64,000 nucleotides of DNA from JBAXSK01 sp044358815. GTDB lineage: Bacteria > Cyanobacteriota > Cyanobacteriia > Pseudanabaenales > Pseudanabaenaceae. Below the pieces are notes generated by a model, which did no database searches, was not told the DNA's origin, and worked only from the letters and a program-made list of their open reading frames with translations. This document shows positions 1-7,786 of the stretch, one piece after another (the first letter of the stretch is position 1; the number at the start of each line of letters is the position of its first letter). The DNA is taken from positions 1 through 64,000 of the forward strand of contig JBIKNH010000001.1 in the NCBI GenBank assembly GCA_044358815.1, written 5' to 3'. Position numbers and translations under genes: made by a program.

Positions 1-60
1 GCCAAAGACAGCAATAGCGGTGGCACAGTTGCTGAAGATTGGCGTAATGTTATGTTCTAG
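1..60 (+). CDS. C-terminal end of a gene entering from the left edge (partial)
   Basis: Frame 1 is open from the first base to a TAG at 58-60 and encodes 19 residues ending in EDWRNVMF. The Gly/Ser/Asp-rich composition looks coding, but no family can be named from so short a tail, and chance is not excluded. The following 104 bases up to the vapC-like stop show nothing recognisable. Confidence 0.3.
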   Translation, partial: AKDSNSGGTVAEDWRNVMF

Positions 61-164
61 TTCCCAATTACGGAACTACTTCATTCATTGCTGCTATTGT
101 CCCAGCTAGTTCTGCAAAGTGCTGTATTTCATGAAATAATTTTGTTCAATAGATGATTGTAGAG

Positions 165-566
165 TTATAAATCCCAATCCTCAATTTGTAATCCGTCCAC
201 CCGCTCAAACTCTCTTGTGTTATGTGTCACCAGAATTAGATCATTTATCAATGCAACTATTGCAATCTGCAAATGACAAATACCAATAGGAGTTCCTTTA
301 CCAGCAAGCTTTGCTCTAACTTGACCGAATAAAAGTGCTGATTCATCATCAAAAGGAAGTGATACAAACTGATCTAAAAATCTCTGTTGATATGCTAAAG
401 TTTTGACTGGATAATGACTGCGCATTGCGCCATAAAATAACTCAGACTTTACAATAGAACATACAGTTATATCTTCACGTGGTGTAGAAATTAAACGATC
501 ACACACTTTATTTGAGCGACCATTCAAGTACATCACACAAACATTTGTATCCAATAAATAACGCAT
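165..566 (-). CDS. vapC: VapC-like PIN-domain toxin with a substituted catalytic position
   Basis: This 133-residue protein has the length and layout of type II VapC toxins, which are Mg-dependent ribonucleases with a PIN fold. The N-terminal acidic motif (LLDTN, Asp6) and the second acid (Glu42 in SELFYG) are present, as is the C-terminal segment VTHNTREF typical of the group. The third acid, normally an Asp in a PIGPxDLxIAA-type motif, is His98 here (TPIGICHLQIA; codon CAT instead of GAT). This could weaken or abolish catalysis. It begins 2 bases after the antitoxin gene stop, as expected for a co-transcribed pair. Family assignment is firm; activity is uncertain. Confidence 0.88.
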   Translation of the reverse strand: MRYLLDTNVCVMYLNGRSNKVCDRLISTPREDITVCSIVKSELFYGAMRSHYPVKTLAYQQRFLDQFVSLPFDDESALLFGQVRAKLAGKGTPIGICHLQIAIVALINDLILVTHNTREFERVDGLQIEDWDL

Positions 567-568
567 TT

Positions 569-820
569 CTAGTCAAAATCTCCCACCAATTCATCATCAA
601 GACCCTCTGAGATCCCAGAATCATCAACCAAGATCGGATCATCTGCACAAATACCATACAGACTTTCTAGGGAATGGTTAACGGGAATTAACGCACGATC
701 AGATTTGATTTGACAATTACCTACCTGAAAAGCCAGAAATTCAACAAAATTTAATGCTTCTTGCTGCTTTTCCACTGGCAACTGCTGCATTGTACTCATC
801 ACCTTTTCTAAAATTGTCAT
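569..820 (-). CDS. vapB: DUF2281/VapB-type antitoxin
   Basis: A small acidic protein whose N-terminus (MTILEKVMSTMQQLPVEKQ) and following helix (ALNFVEFLAFQ) match the DUF2281 antitoxin family paired with PIN toxins in cyanobacteria. The ATG at 820 is preferred over one at 841 because AGAGGG lies about 9 bases upstream of it and family members start with this sequence. The gene gives 83 residues and ends 2 bases before the PIN toxin gene. Such antitoxins bind and inhibit the toxin and often repress their own promoter; the promoter would lie in 821-918. Confidence 0.8.
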   Translation of the reverse strand: MTILEKVMSTMQQLPVEKQQEALNFVEFLAFQVGNCQIKSDRALIPVNHSLESLYGICADDPILVDDSGISEGLDDELVGDFD

Positions 821-918
821 GATTTGCACCCTCTTAAACAAGCAGATTTCGAGATATTTATTTAGACATCAATCATTTTAAAACTCATTATTCTAAATTA
901 GCATGATGATTAAATTGG

Positions 919-1086
919 GTGGGATTAGTTAGTCAATCAAGCCCCAAACAAACGCCTCGATACAAAACTTTACAAGAAAACCGAAGTTACGGCTTAATTT
1001 CGGCTAAATCGTTAAATTCGTTTGACTTAGCCAAAATTCTGATCCGTTCCCTAGATGGTGTGATTAAGCCAGATCAGCAGAGTTAA
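919..1086 (+). CDS. Possible small ORF (55 aa), unrecognised
   Basis: A GTG-initiated frame runs to TAA at 1084-1086 and ends with NSFDLAKILIRSLDGVIKPD, which has a protein-like amphipathic composition. No ribosome binding site is visible and no ATG exists. It could be a small gene or a relic of a larger one. Residue composition is the only support. Confidence 0.18.
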   Translation: MGLVSQSSPKQTPRYKTLQENRSYGLISAKSLNSFDLAKILIRSLDGVIKPDQQS

Positions 1087-1223
1087 TTATCCATGCCAGA
1101 AGAACTTTTCTTAAAATCGGTTTTATGGCTTAGAATCTGCTCCCAGCAAGGAAAAAACCAAAGGAAGAATGCTGGAATGAAGTCATGGATCACTGCTAAC
1201 TCACCTCAAAAAGGAGCGCAATC

Positions 1224-1670
1224 ATGAACCCCGAAGAATCCCCCATCTTGCAACAGATTATGAAAAAGTTTCCTGTTTGTACCGCCACTGCCAGCCGTCT
1301 TTTACCCACAGTTGAATCCTTGATTAGCCATTACAGCAATATTCACATTCTGGATCATTTCATCACAGTCTATGCACCCTACAGCGAATCCCCCGAAGCG
1401 ATTGCCAACGTGCAAGCCCAGATGTGCCAACTGTTTGGTGGCGTGACCAGTATGTTTGTGATCGGCGGTTGGCTGGATCAGCAAGGGAACTTACTGAACG
1501 AAGACATTCTGATGATTAAGTCATTTTTGACCGCCCAAACCTTTGCCGAGTGCCTGCCTCTAATCCTCAGTATTGCTCAGGAAATGGGAGTGATTTTGAA
1601 TCAGGAAGCGGTATCCGTTGAAGTGGGCAACAGCCAAGGTTCCCTAATGCTGTTACTTGCTAATCACTAG
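1224..1670 (+). CDS. Conserved-looking hypothetical protein, 148 aa
   Basis: A strong Shine-Dalgarno (AAAGGAG) sits 7 bases before the ATG, so the start is well supported. The protein has no signal peptide or membrane segment. The central stretch (QLFGGVTSMFVIGGWLDQQG) followed by an acidic, helical C-terminal half suggests a compact alpha/beta cytosolic domain. I do not recognise the family. It stands alone between the toxin-antitoxin region and a small zinc-ribbon membrane protein. Confidence 0.7.
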   Translation: MNPEESPILQQIMKKFPVCTATASRLLPTVESLISHYSNIHILDHFITVYAPYSESPEAIANVQAQMCQLFGGVTSMFVIGGWLDQQGNLLNEDILMIKSFLTAQTFAECLPLILSIAQEMGVILNQEAVSVEVGNSQGSLMLLLANH

Positions 1671-1719
1671 AGCCAGTCTAGTTTTGAAAGGGGTGGGTGT
1701 AAAACCTGCCCCCAAATTA

Positions 1720-1815
1720 CCCTCATCCCCCAGCCCCTTCTCCCAAGTAGGACGAAGGGGAGCCAGAGACATTTTTTGTTCCCTCGCCCGTTCTGGGAGA
1801 GGGTTAGGGTGAGGG
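1720..1815. repeat. Palindromic intergenic repeat of cyanobacterial type
   Basis: The left arm CCCTCATCCCCCAGCCCCTT and a right arm reading GGGTTAGGGTGAGGG form an imperfect inverted repeat around a T-rich centre. Variants of this CCCTCACCC / GGGTGAGGG element are common between cyanobacterial genes. A related left arm recurs at 44280-44305. It may act as a bidirectional terminator or be a MITE-like relic. Confidence 0.65.
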
Positions 1816-1884
1816 TCTCAAACAGTTTTCAATAGTTTCTCATCAAAATCCAGAGTCAATCCATCCCAAATCGGAACCAACCCT

Positions 1885-2145
1885 ATGATGCCCTGCGAAT
1901 CCCAAGAATGTCTATTCCGTCCTTGTCCCCAACACCCTGGACGCATCTTCTGCACCAAATGCGGTCAACACTTCAAAACCACCCATGATCCCCTAACCGA
2001 AACTAAACTAGTTACCTTTTGGGTCACCCTCTTAATTATGAGTATGGGTTTGGGAATCATTTATTTTCTATCGCAACAGTCAGAAACAAATACCTCTAAC
2101 TATACTCAATCTTCTCAATCAGTCACCAGACACAATCCCAACTAA
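1885..2145 (+). CDS. Small zinc-ribbon-like single-pass membrane protein
   Basis: An 86-residue protein with five Cys in the first 35 residues, including CPQHP and CTKCG, which resembles a small metal-binding ribbon. One hydrophobic segment follows (residues about 46-64, FWVTLLIMSMGLGIIYF), then a polar Ser/Thr/Gln-rich tail. The second codon is also ATG, so the exact start is ambiguous by one residue. The function is unknown. The arrangement suggests a membrane-anchored cytosolic metal-binding head. Confidence 0.6.
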   Translation: MMPCESQECLFRPCPQHPGRIFCTKCGQHFKTTHDPLTETKLVTFWVTLLIMSMGLGIIYFLSQQSETNTSNYTQSSQSVTRHNPN

Positions 2146-2170
2146 AGAGAAGATGGTCTTTGATTCCATC

Positions 2171-3088
2171 CTACTGACTCCGAAACACCGCCCGCACCGG
2201 CAAATGATCCGACACTTGGCGGAAAAAATCCCCTTCCGACGAAAAACCTAAATCCTGTCGCGGATCGAGAATCTGAATCGATTGGGGAAGATATTCTTCT
2301 TCTGCCCCCCTAGGAGTGCGAAATACTGCAATGTGGTCAATCACGCAACCCGTCCCCCGATTCGAGAACTGCACCCGACCATTTGGGAAATGAGGACGCT
2401 TTCGTTTCGCTAAACAGTTATAACCCGCATCAGTTTCAATGGGCTGAGTCAAAAAAGTTAAAGCAGAACGCCGCAACGGTTCATTCGCCGCTGCCCATGA
2501 TGGATTATTAAAATCCCCCACCACAATCAAATCTGGATCGGCACTGGGCACACTCTGGAAACTAGCGATTTCTTGCCGCAATAGTTCCCCCTGTTGTTGG
2601 CGCAAAACATTCGCCTGATCGCCCCCGCCCCCTTTTTGATGCACCACCACAAAAGTAAAATTAAAGCCCTGTTTTGCCTCAATGTAAGTCACCAACGGTG
2701 AGCGCAAAGTTCCTGTCAGATTAACCTTATTCCATTCCCCCAAGGTTCTAGCATTCACTCGATCATCTCGATAAAAAACCGCCACCCGCTGCCGTTGCCC
2801 TGACTGCCCAATCACATATTGCCAATGGCGCTGATTTGGGGATTGATTCAGCCTTTTTTTAAGCAACTCTGCCGCCGTCGGACTGATTTCCTGCGCCCCT
2901 AACACATCAAAATTTGCTTCGACAATTTGCGAGATCGCATTCACCTTCTGCGGATTCTTACCGTCAAAATTTTCGAGATTCCAAGTTCCCACCCGCAAGT
3001 TCGCTGGGACTGCCGCCGCACTGCACGCCGCCAACAGCCCCACCAGCAACAACAGGCAAAGCCACCATTTTTGCTGCAACCAAATCAT
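2171..3088 (-). CDS. Endonuclease/exonuclease/phosphatase-fold lipoprotein
   Basis: The N-terminus is a lipoprotein signal with lipobox LLAAC (Cys22), so the enzyme is probably exported and lipid-anchored. The mature part carries the EEP metallohydrolase signature: TWNLEN (Asn38), QE (Glu67), His150, GDFNN (Asp192, Asn194), IDH (Asp250, His251) and SDHLPV (Asp293, His294). Members cleave phosphodiester bonds of nucleic acids or phospholipid headgroups; the substrate cannot be read from the sequence, though an extracytoplasmic nuclease is plausible. It starts 3 bases after the ferredoxin gene stop on the same strand, so the two are probably co-transcribed. Confidence 0.88.
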   Translation of the reverse strand: MIWLQQKWWLCLLLLVGLLAACSAAAVPANLRVGTWNLENFDGKNPQKVNAISQIVEANFDVLGAQEISPTAAELLKKRLNQSPNQRHWQYVIGQSGQRQRVAVFYRDDRVNARTLGEWNKVNLTGTLRSPLVTYIEAKQGFNFTFVVVHQKGGGGDQANVLRQQQGELLRQEIASFQSVPSADPDLIVVGDFNNPSWAAANEPLRRSALTFLTQPIETDAGYNCLAKRKRPHFPNGRVQFSNRGTGCVIDHIAVFRTPRGAEEEYLPQSIQILDPRQDLGFSSEGDFFRQVSDHLPVRAVFRSQ

Positions 3089-3091
3089 GAT

Positions 3092-3421
3092 TTACGACTG
3101 CCGCCCAAAACGAATTTGATAAACTTCTTCTTCTTTCTCGGTGATGATTGCTACGTCAGACGTGGGGTAAGACACACACAGCAAAACATAGCCCTTAGCG
3201 TCCAGTTCATCACCCATGCCACCAGTGCCCATACCTTGGCTCTGGTCCACCGTCCCTGAAACAATTTGCGCCGCACAGGAAGTGCAGACCCCAGCATAAC
3301 AAGAACAGGGCAAATCAACCCCTTGTTCAATGGCTGATTCAAGGATCGGCTTATCACTGGGAACGGCGATAGTGTAAGTTTGCCCTTGGTGTTGAATAGT
3401 GGCAGTAAAAGTTTGACTCAT
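3092..3421 (-). CDS. Plant-type [2Fe-2S] ferredoxin
   Basis: The 109-residue protein has the beta-grasp ferredoxin layout with cluster ligands in CYAGVCTSC (Cys41, Cys46, Cys49) and Cys82 in LLCVSYPTSDV. It would carry single electrons in the cytosol, from photosystem I or a reductase. The spacing between Cys49 and the last ligand is 32 residues instead of the usual 29, because of a glycine-rich stretch (GMGTGGMGDEL) in the loop. That marks it as a paralogue rather than the main photosynthetic PetF. It is followed immediately by the EEP lipoprotein gene. Confidence 0.93.
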   Translation of the reverse strand: MSQTFTATIQHQGQTYTIAVPSDKPILESAIEQGVDLPCSCYAGVCTSCAAQIVSGTVDQSQGMGTGGMGDELDAKGYVLLCVSYPTSDVAIITEKEEEVYQIRFGRQS

Positions 3422-3522
3422 AGTAGAATTTTAAACGAAATAGGGGATTATTAGGATTAATTTTAGAATTAATTTCAGAATTGACTTGTAAAGAAACCCG
3501 AGGCAAAAAGCTTCGTTCAACG

Positions 3523-3546
3523 AGACTGTTAACAAGACTGTTAAAA
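3523..3546. repeat. 12-bp tandem duplication
   Basis: Two adjacent copies of AGACTGTTAACA / AGACTGTTAAAA lie between the ferredoxin and nusB genes. This is one of many short tandem duplications in the window. Confidence 0.8.
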
Positions 3547-3616
3547 AACAAGCTAAGACTAGACTAAACAAAACTGATAGAATAGTCCACTGGCTTAGTC
3601 AACTAGATTTTCTCCT

Positions 3617-4282
3617 ATGCAACCTCGTCACACCGCCCGCGAACTTGCCCTGCTGAGTATGTCCCAACTGGCTACCCAACCCGAACGCCTCGACAATTAC
3701 GCCATTAGCGACATCCTCAAAGCTGTAGTGAAGTCACTGCGGGACGAAGCAGAGGAATTAATTACCAATGCCAGTACCGAACTCCAGCGCACCCAAGAAC
3801 GGCTCTACACCAGTGATGCCTACACCAGCGATCCCCGCCAAGAACTCAAACTTGCTGAAACAGCCATCAAAGAAGCCCTAGATCTAACCCGCAATGCCAT
3901 TAACCGCGTCGGTACAGCCCTAGAAATGCCCACCACCCTCGCCCTTGCCCAAAATACCGAGGTCAGGGATTACACCATTGCGATTTTGCGCACCGTCCAC
4001 CGTGAAGGCGAAGTGATCAACGAAACCATCAGCAAAGCTATGGTGGATTGGCAACTCAGCCGCCTCGCCCAAGTGGATCGGGATTTGTTACGCATTGCCA
4101 CCGCTGAAATGCTATTCCTGAAAACCCCCGCACAGGTGGCAATCAATGAAGCTGTGGAGCTAGCCAAACGTTACAGCAGCGAAGATGGCTATCGATTTAT
4201 TAACGGCGTACTGCGTCGAATTGTGGAGTCACTCCCCCCTGGTACGACTTCACCCAAAATGGGCAAAAGACCTTTAGGGTAA
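3617..4282 (+). CDS. nusB: Transcription antitermination factor NusB
   Basis: The N-terminus (ARELALLSMSQL) and the C-terminal block (LARVDRDLLRIA-type followed by VAINEAVELAKRYSSEDG and FINGVLRRI) are the NusB signature; the sequence here reads LAQVDRDLLRIATAEML. NusB with NusE (S10) binds boxA RNA and supports antitermination in rRNA operons. At 221 residues it is longer than the about 140 of E. coli because of an insertion at residues 40-90, as in other cyanobacterial NusB proteins. It is monocistronic. Confidence 0.95.
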   Translation: MQPRHTARELALLSMSQLATQPERLDNYAISDILKAVVKSLRDEAEELITNASTELQRTQERLYTSDAYTSDPRQELKLAETAIKEALDLTRNAINRVGTALEMPTTLALAQNTEVRDYTIAILRTVHREGEVINETISKAMVDWQLSRLAQVDRDLLRIATAEMLFLKTPAQVAINEAVELAKRYSSEDGYRFINGVLRRIVESLPPGTTSPKMGKRPLG

Positions 4283-4486
4283 TCTGGTAGTGATTAGGGT
4301 TTGGATTTAGCTTTGATTAGTTAGTTTTAAGGGGTAGAGCATAACCCACTACAGGCAAGTCCCTATGGCGATTTTGTAATCCAAATTAAGATTTGCCTAG
4401 AAATATATCTGTTGTGGTTAATAAGGTTTACTATTACGGCAAGTTTATGGTTGGCTTTGCCTCGGTGTTCGTTTGCCAATTATTCT

Positions 4487-4512
4487 GTCAATTTGCCCCG
4501 TCAATTTGCCCT
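4487..4512. repeat. 13-bp tandem duplication upstream of a lipoprotein gene
   Basis: GTCAATTTGCCCC and GTCAATTTGCCCT lie head to tail about 40 bases before the next start codon. Confidence 0.8.
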
Positions 4513-4552
4513 GTCAAGATAGCCCCATTAAAATATTTGAATCCATTATCCC

Positions 4553-4993
4553 ATGCAAATCTCTCGCTCTAAAATCACCTTCACCTTACTAGCGGTTGGC
4601 GTTGGCTTGATGACCTACGCCTGCGGTGAAACGAAAGAAGTTCAATGTACAAAACTAGTTGATGCACTCAAAAAAGGGCAGAACCTGACCACCCCCACCC
4701 AGCCCCCCAAAGGAGCCGCCGACTTTAATAAAATGGCTGATACCATCGACGGCTACACCAATGACGTAGATGCAGTGGCTCTGTCTGACGAAAAACTCAA
4801 AGGGATTAAAACTTCCATCGTGGGTTCTTTCAAAGATATTAGTAGTTCCTTGCGGGAAGCTGGCAAAGCCTTTGAGAGTAAAGATCCCACTAAGCTGATG
4901 GCTATTGCTGGCAAACTCCAAGACACCCCCAAAAAGTTAGACGCTTCTAAGAAAGAACTAGAAGGCTATTGCGGGATTAAATCTGCCAATTAA
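4553..4993 (+). CDS. Small secreted helical protein, putative lipoprotein
   Basis: A signal peptide (ITFTLLAVGVGLMTYACGE) ends at a lipobox-like TYAC, so lipidation at Cys24 is likely. The mature part is helical, Lys/Asp-rich, and contains two further Cys near its ends (CTKLVDAL and GYCGIK) that could form a disulfide. This pattern is seen in small cyanobacterial periplasmic helical-bundle proteins of unknown function. No partner gene is evident. Confidence 0.7.
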   Translation: MQISRSKITFTLLAVGVGLMTYACGETKEVQCTKLVDALKKGQNLTTPTQPPKGAADFNKMADTIDGYTNDVDAVALSDEKLKGIKTSIVGSFKDISSSLREAGKAFESKDPTKLMAIAGKLQDTPKKLDASKKELEGYCGIKSAN

Positions 4994-5192
4994 CCTGCAT
5001 CTAGGTAACCTGTGGTGAAGTGGTTTTGTGAGGATTATTTGTGGGGATTAGTTGTAGCTTTTGTTTTAGTTTTAGCTTTAGCTTAGGTCGAACAATCCCC
5101 ATCCCCTGACTTAACCTTTTCATTAACTAATTAACCCTCTTGACATAATTAATCCCCTATTAATCCCCTTGATATTAAGTGATCTGCAACCG

Positions 5193-6131
5193 ATGTCCCC
5201 CTTCAGTGTGATTAGATTATCGATTTCAGGATTGATCTCAAGACTAAGTTTAGGGGTACTAATTACAGGTCTAATGACAAGTTTGGTTGGCTGTCAACCC
5301 CCTAGTACGCCACCGCCCGAACTAATTGGCAGAGCCATCGATAGCCTGAGAAAACAGCAAGGCATTCCCCCCACTACCCCCGTCGATGTGATTAGTCAAA
5401 ATCTGCAAAAAGTCAACGGTGATGATATCTGTCAAACCAGTGACCCCAAGCAGTACGCCTATATCTTCAATCTCAATGCTGGGGATATTGATTATGTGGT
5501 GCATTTTGTCAGTGACAGTCGGATCGAAGTATGTAGCGCCCAACAGAAACCAACGCCCAACAATCGCTACAATGGCGCTGGCTATGAGTTGAAATATCCT
5601 AAGACTTGGTACTTATTTGACAGTGGTTTGCGCAGTAATGGCATTAGTCAAGTTTTAATTACCCCGAAAAAAGTCTCTGCCATCGATCTCAATGAGGCTT
5701 TAAGTCAGTTACACATTTTCAATCAGTCTTTTATTTTGATCAGTCGCGAGCCAGTTTCCGCCACCACCCTCAAGGTCAAAAAGCAGTTAAGCCTTGAGGA
5801 TAGTATCTTTTTTCGCCAAAACTTAACCACAGTGCAGCCCGACACCCTCCCCGTGCCCGATGGTTTCAAGGAGAATCTTGCCAGCAAACAAAAGAGTCAG
5901 AATATGCCAAACAGTCAAAATAATAATCTGCCTTATCTCAATCAACAGCGGTTTAGTGTAGGGGTGATTGATGGCAGTGGCTCCATGCAGCGGTGGCAAG
6001 GTGTCGCCATGACGGTGCAAACTTCTAAACACTTCTACATTTTGCAGTTTGTGGAACCCCCAGTGGGCAATCCAGACCATAAACAGGTGTTTGAAGAAGT
6101 AGTCAATTCTTTTAAGTTGCTGGTGCGTTAG
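5193..6131 (+). CDS. Putative lipoprotein with a PsbP-like central segment
   Basis: A signal sequence ends at a lipobox (SLVGCQPPS). The ATG at 5193 is preferred to an in-frame TTG at 5169 because it places the positive N-terminus directly before the hydrophobic segment. In the middle, YNGAGYELKYPKTWYL resembles the opening strand of PsbP-like domains, which occur in thylakoid lumen and periplasmic proteins. No catalytic residues are evident. Its stop codon overlaps the stop of the convergent membrane protein gene by two bases. The function is unknown; the PsbP resemblance is a pattern impression. Confidence 0.65.
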   Translation: MSPFSVIRLSISGLISRLSLGVLITGLMTSLVGCQPPSTPPPELIGRAIDSLRKQQGIPPTTPVDVISQNLQKVNGDDICQTSDPKQYAYIFNLNAGDIDYVVHFVSDSRIEVCSAQQKPTPNNRYNGAGYELKYPKTWYLFDSGLRSNGISQVLITPKKVSAIDLNEALSQLHIFNQSFILISREPVSATTLKVKKQLSLEDSIFFRQNLTTVQPDTLPVPDGFKENLASKQKSQNMPNSQNNNLPYLNQQRFSVGVIDGSGSMQRWQGVAMTVQTSKHFYILQFVEPPVGNPDHKQVFEEVVNSFKLLVR

Positions 6132-7126
6132 GTTTCTGGTGGTGTTATTAATTTTGGTTCTGGAGAGACGGGCGGATGAAAAATTTCCCCTAAACTAGCG
6201 GCTACATTGTCCCAGTCGTCACCGTCGGCACTGACATATAGCAAAAACCACCCCTGACGCAACACCGACTCTTGTAATAACAGCCGATCCGTAGCTGGAA
6301 TTTTCGGTGTAATTGCTTTGTGTGACTGCTCGAAATCTAGCTGTCTTAAGTCCGGCTGTTTTAAGTCCGGCTGCTCTAAGCCCATCACCTCGACTAAGAG
6401 CACCACGCCCCGACCTTCAGCAATATATAAAAAATCTGGCTCATAACCTTGATGAAATCCCGCCAGGGCAATCCGAGGGCGATACAGCCAAGTCCCCTGT
6501 GATTTGACCGAATTTCCGGCTGTGACGAGATTTTGCAGCCATGAAATAACACCACGGTATGGCTCCGGTGCAGAATTTAATAGATCTGAATTTTCTGCTG
6601 ATATTGGCGCACCACGATCCAAATCACGATCTAGATACTGGGGCACTTGCGGGGGTGACTCTTGCCAAAATTGGGCTAACTGACGCTGCCGAAATTGCCA
6701 CACCCGTTCCGGACTATGACGCTGGGCGATCTCCCGCTGATTTTGTCCCTCACGCCGCGAATAAACCTCTAATTCCTGAAAATAAGCTTCCATCTGCTGA
6801 CTATAAGCCAGCCGCCGCCGTTGGTAACCCTGACGCTGATATTGCCCCATGACCACAATCGCCACCAAACCCGCGATCAACACCATCATGCTCAATAAAG
6901 CATTGAGTTTGACCAATAGAATCACCAGGATTAACAGCCCCGTCGTTTGTCCCAAAATCAGCTTGGTTTCTAGGGGTTGCGGTTCTCCAGTGCGAGGTAA
7001 ACGGGGCGGCTGATCCTCAAATCGCGGCAATGGCGGCATCATCTGCAAAATGCGACGGACCGGCACTGGCATAAATAAAGCAGTTTTAGTCAGTGCGGTT
7101 TTAGTAATTCGGTACACCATGAACAA
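6128..7126 (-). CDS. Membrane protein with a possible nuclease-fold C-terminal domain
   Basis: A proline-rich cytosolic N-terminus is followed by two adjacent hydrophobic segments (about residues 55-95), a charged Gln/Arg-rich coiled region (100-155), and a soluble C-terminal domain. Part of that domain, YEPDFLYIAEGRGVVLLVEV, has the D-x(n)-E-V-hydrophobic look of PD-(D/E)XK-like or DUF559-like folds, but the Lys of the motif is missing. Inside it lies a repeated segment (QPDLKQPDLRQLDFEQ) encoded by 15-bp tandem repeats at 6326-6385. The function is unknown and the nuclease resemblance is weak. Confidence 0.6.
   Translation of the reverse strand: MFMVYRITKTALTKTALFMPVPVRRILQMMPPLPRFEDQPPRLPRTGEPQPLETKLILGQTTGLLILVILLVKLNALLSMMVLIAGLVAIVVMGQYQRQGYQRRRLAYSQQMEAYFQELEVYSRREGQNQREIAQRHSPERVWQFRQRQLAQFWQESPPQVPQYLDRDLDRGAPISAENSDLLNSAPEPYRGVISWLQNLVTAGNSVKSQGTWLYRPRIALAGFHQGYEPDFLYIAEGRGVVLLVEVMGLEQPDLKQPDLRQLDFEQSHKAITPKIPATDRLLLQESVLRQGWFLLYVSADGDDWDNVAASLGEIFHPPVSPEPKLITPPET
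6326..6385. repeat. 15-bp tandem repeat inside a coding region
   Basis: About four degenerate copies of CTGTTTTAAGTCCGG lie head to tail. In frame they encode the repeated pentapeptide (L/Q)(K/R)QPD of the minus-strand membrane protein. Confidence 0.8.
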
Positions 7127-7786
7127 ATTAAAACCGACAATTAAAGGAAAAAGAAATTAAGGACAAATTGAGCAGTCCATAAATTAGTCCATAAATTAAA
7201 GCCAATTCTAACCCCCACTACCATCAACCATGTCCAATCATCTAAGATATTCAGCGGGAAACCCTCTAAAAGTCTGATGATCCAGAAGCGAGAGTGATAC
7301 CATAAACGTGGGTGGGAAGCCAGTTTACCGATCCAAAATGTCCTGTGTAGTGCGGCTACTGCGCAAAGTCATATCTTTGAACACTTGCTCACAAACTGTT
7401 TTTGGTATAACCTGTCTGATCAGTTTGTGCGCGGATTTGCGGTTAGCTCAACCTAAACTAAACTAGCTTTGTTTAACTACCTTTGTTTAACTACAAGTAT
7501 CAGTTTATGGTTGTGACTTGTCTAGCAAATTGTGGCTTAGACCTGCCTGCGTCGTTCACGCCCATCTCTAGACCTATAGCCTAGTCAATCTAACCCAAGC
7601 CGCCTCTAGCCATCTTTGCAAAGCCTAATTGACGAATAACCTGAGATAGCCTAAAACATACTTCACACTACCGAAGATATACCGAAAAACCCATTCGGAA
7701 GACAGATCTCCAAAGTAAACCCAAAAAATACACCCGAAAATACACCCGAAAAATATATTTATGGCGGTGAGGAGCATTGTTAACTC
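7127..7786. other. Intergenic region with three tandem duplications
   Basis: No gene is visible. The region holds exact duplications: AGTCCATAAATT at 7174-7197, CTTTGTTTAACTAC at 7467-7494 and AATACACCCGAA at 7727-7750. It must contain the promoters of the minus-strand membrane protein and of the LCP gene, but no convincing -35/-10 pair could be assigned. Confidence 0.6.
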
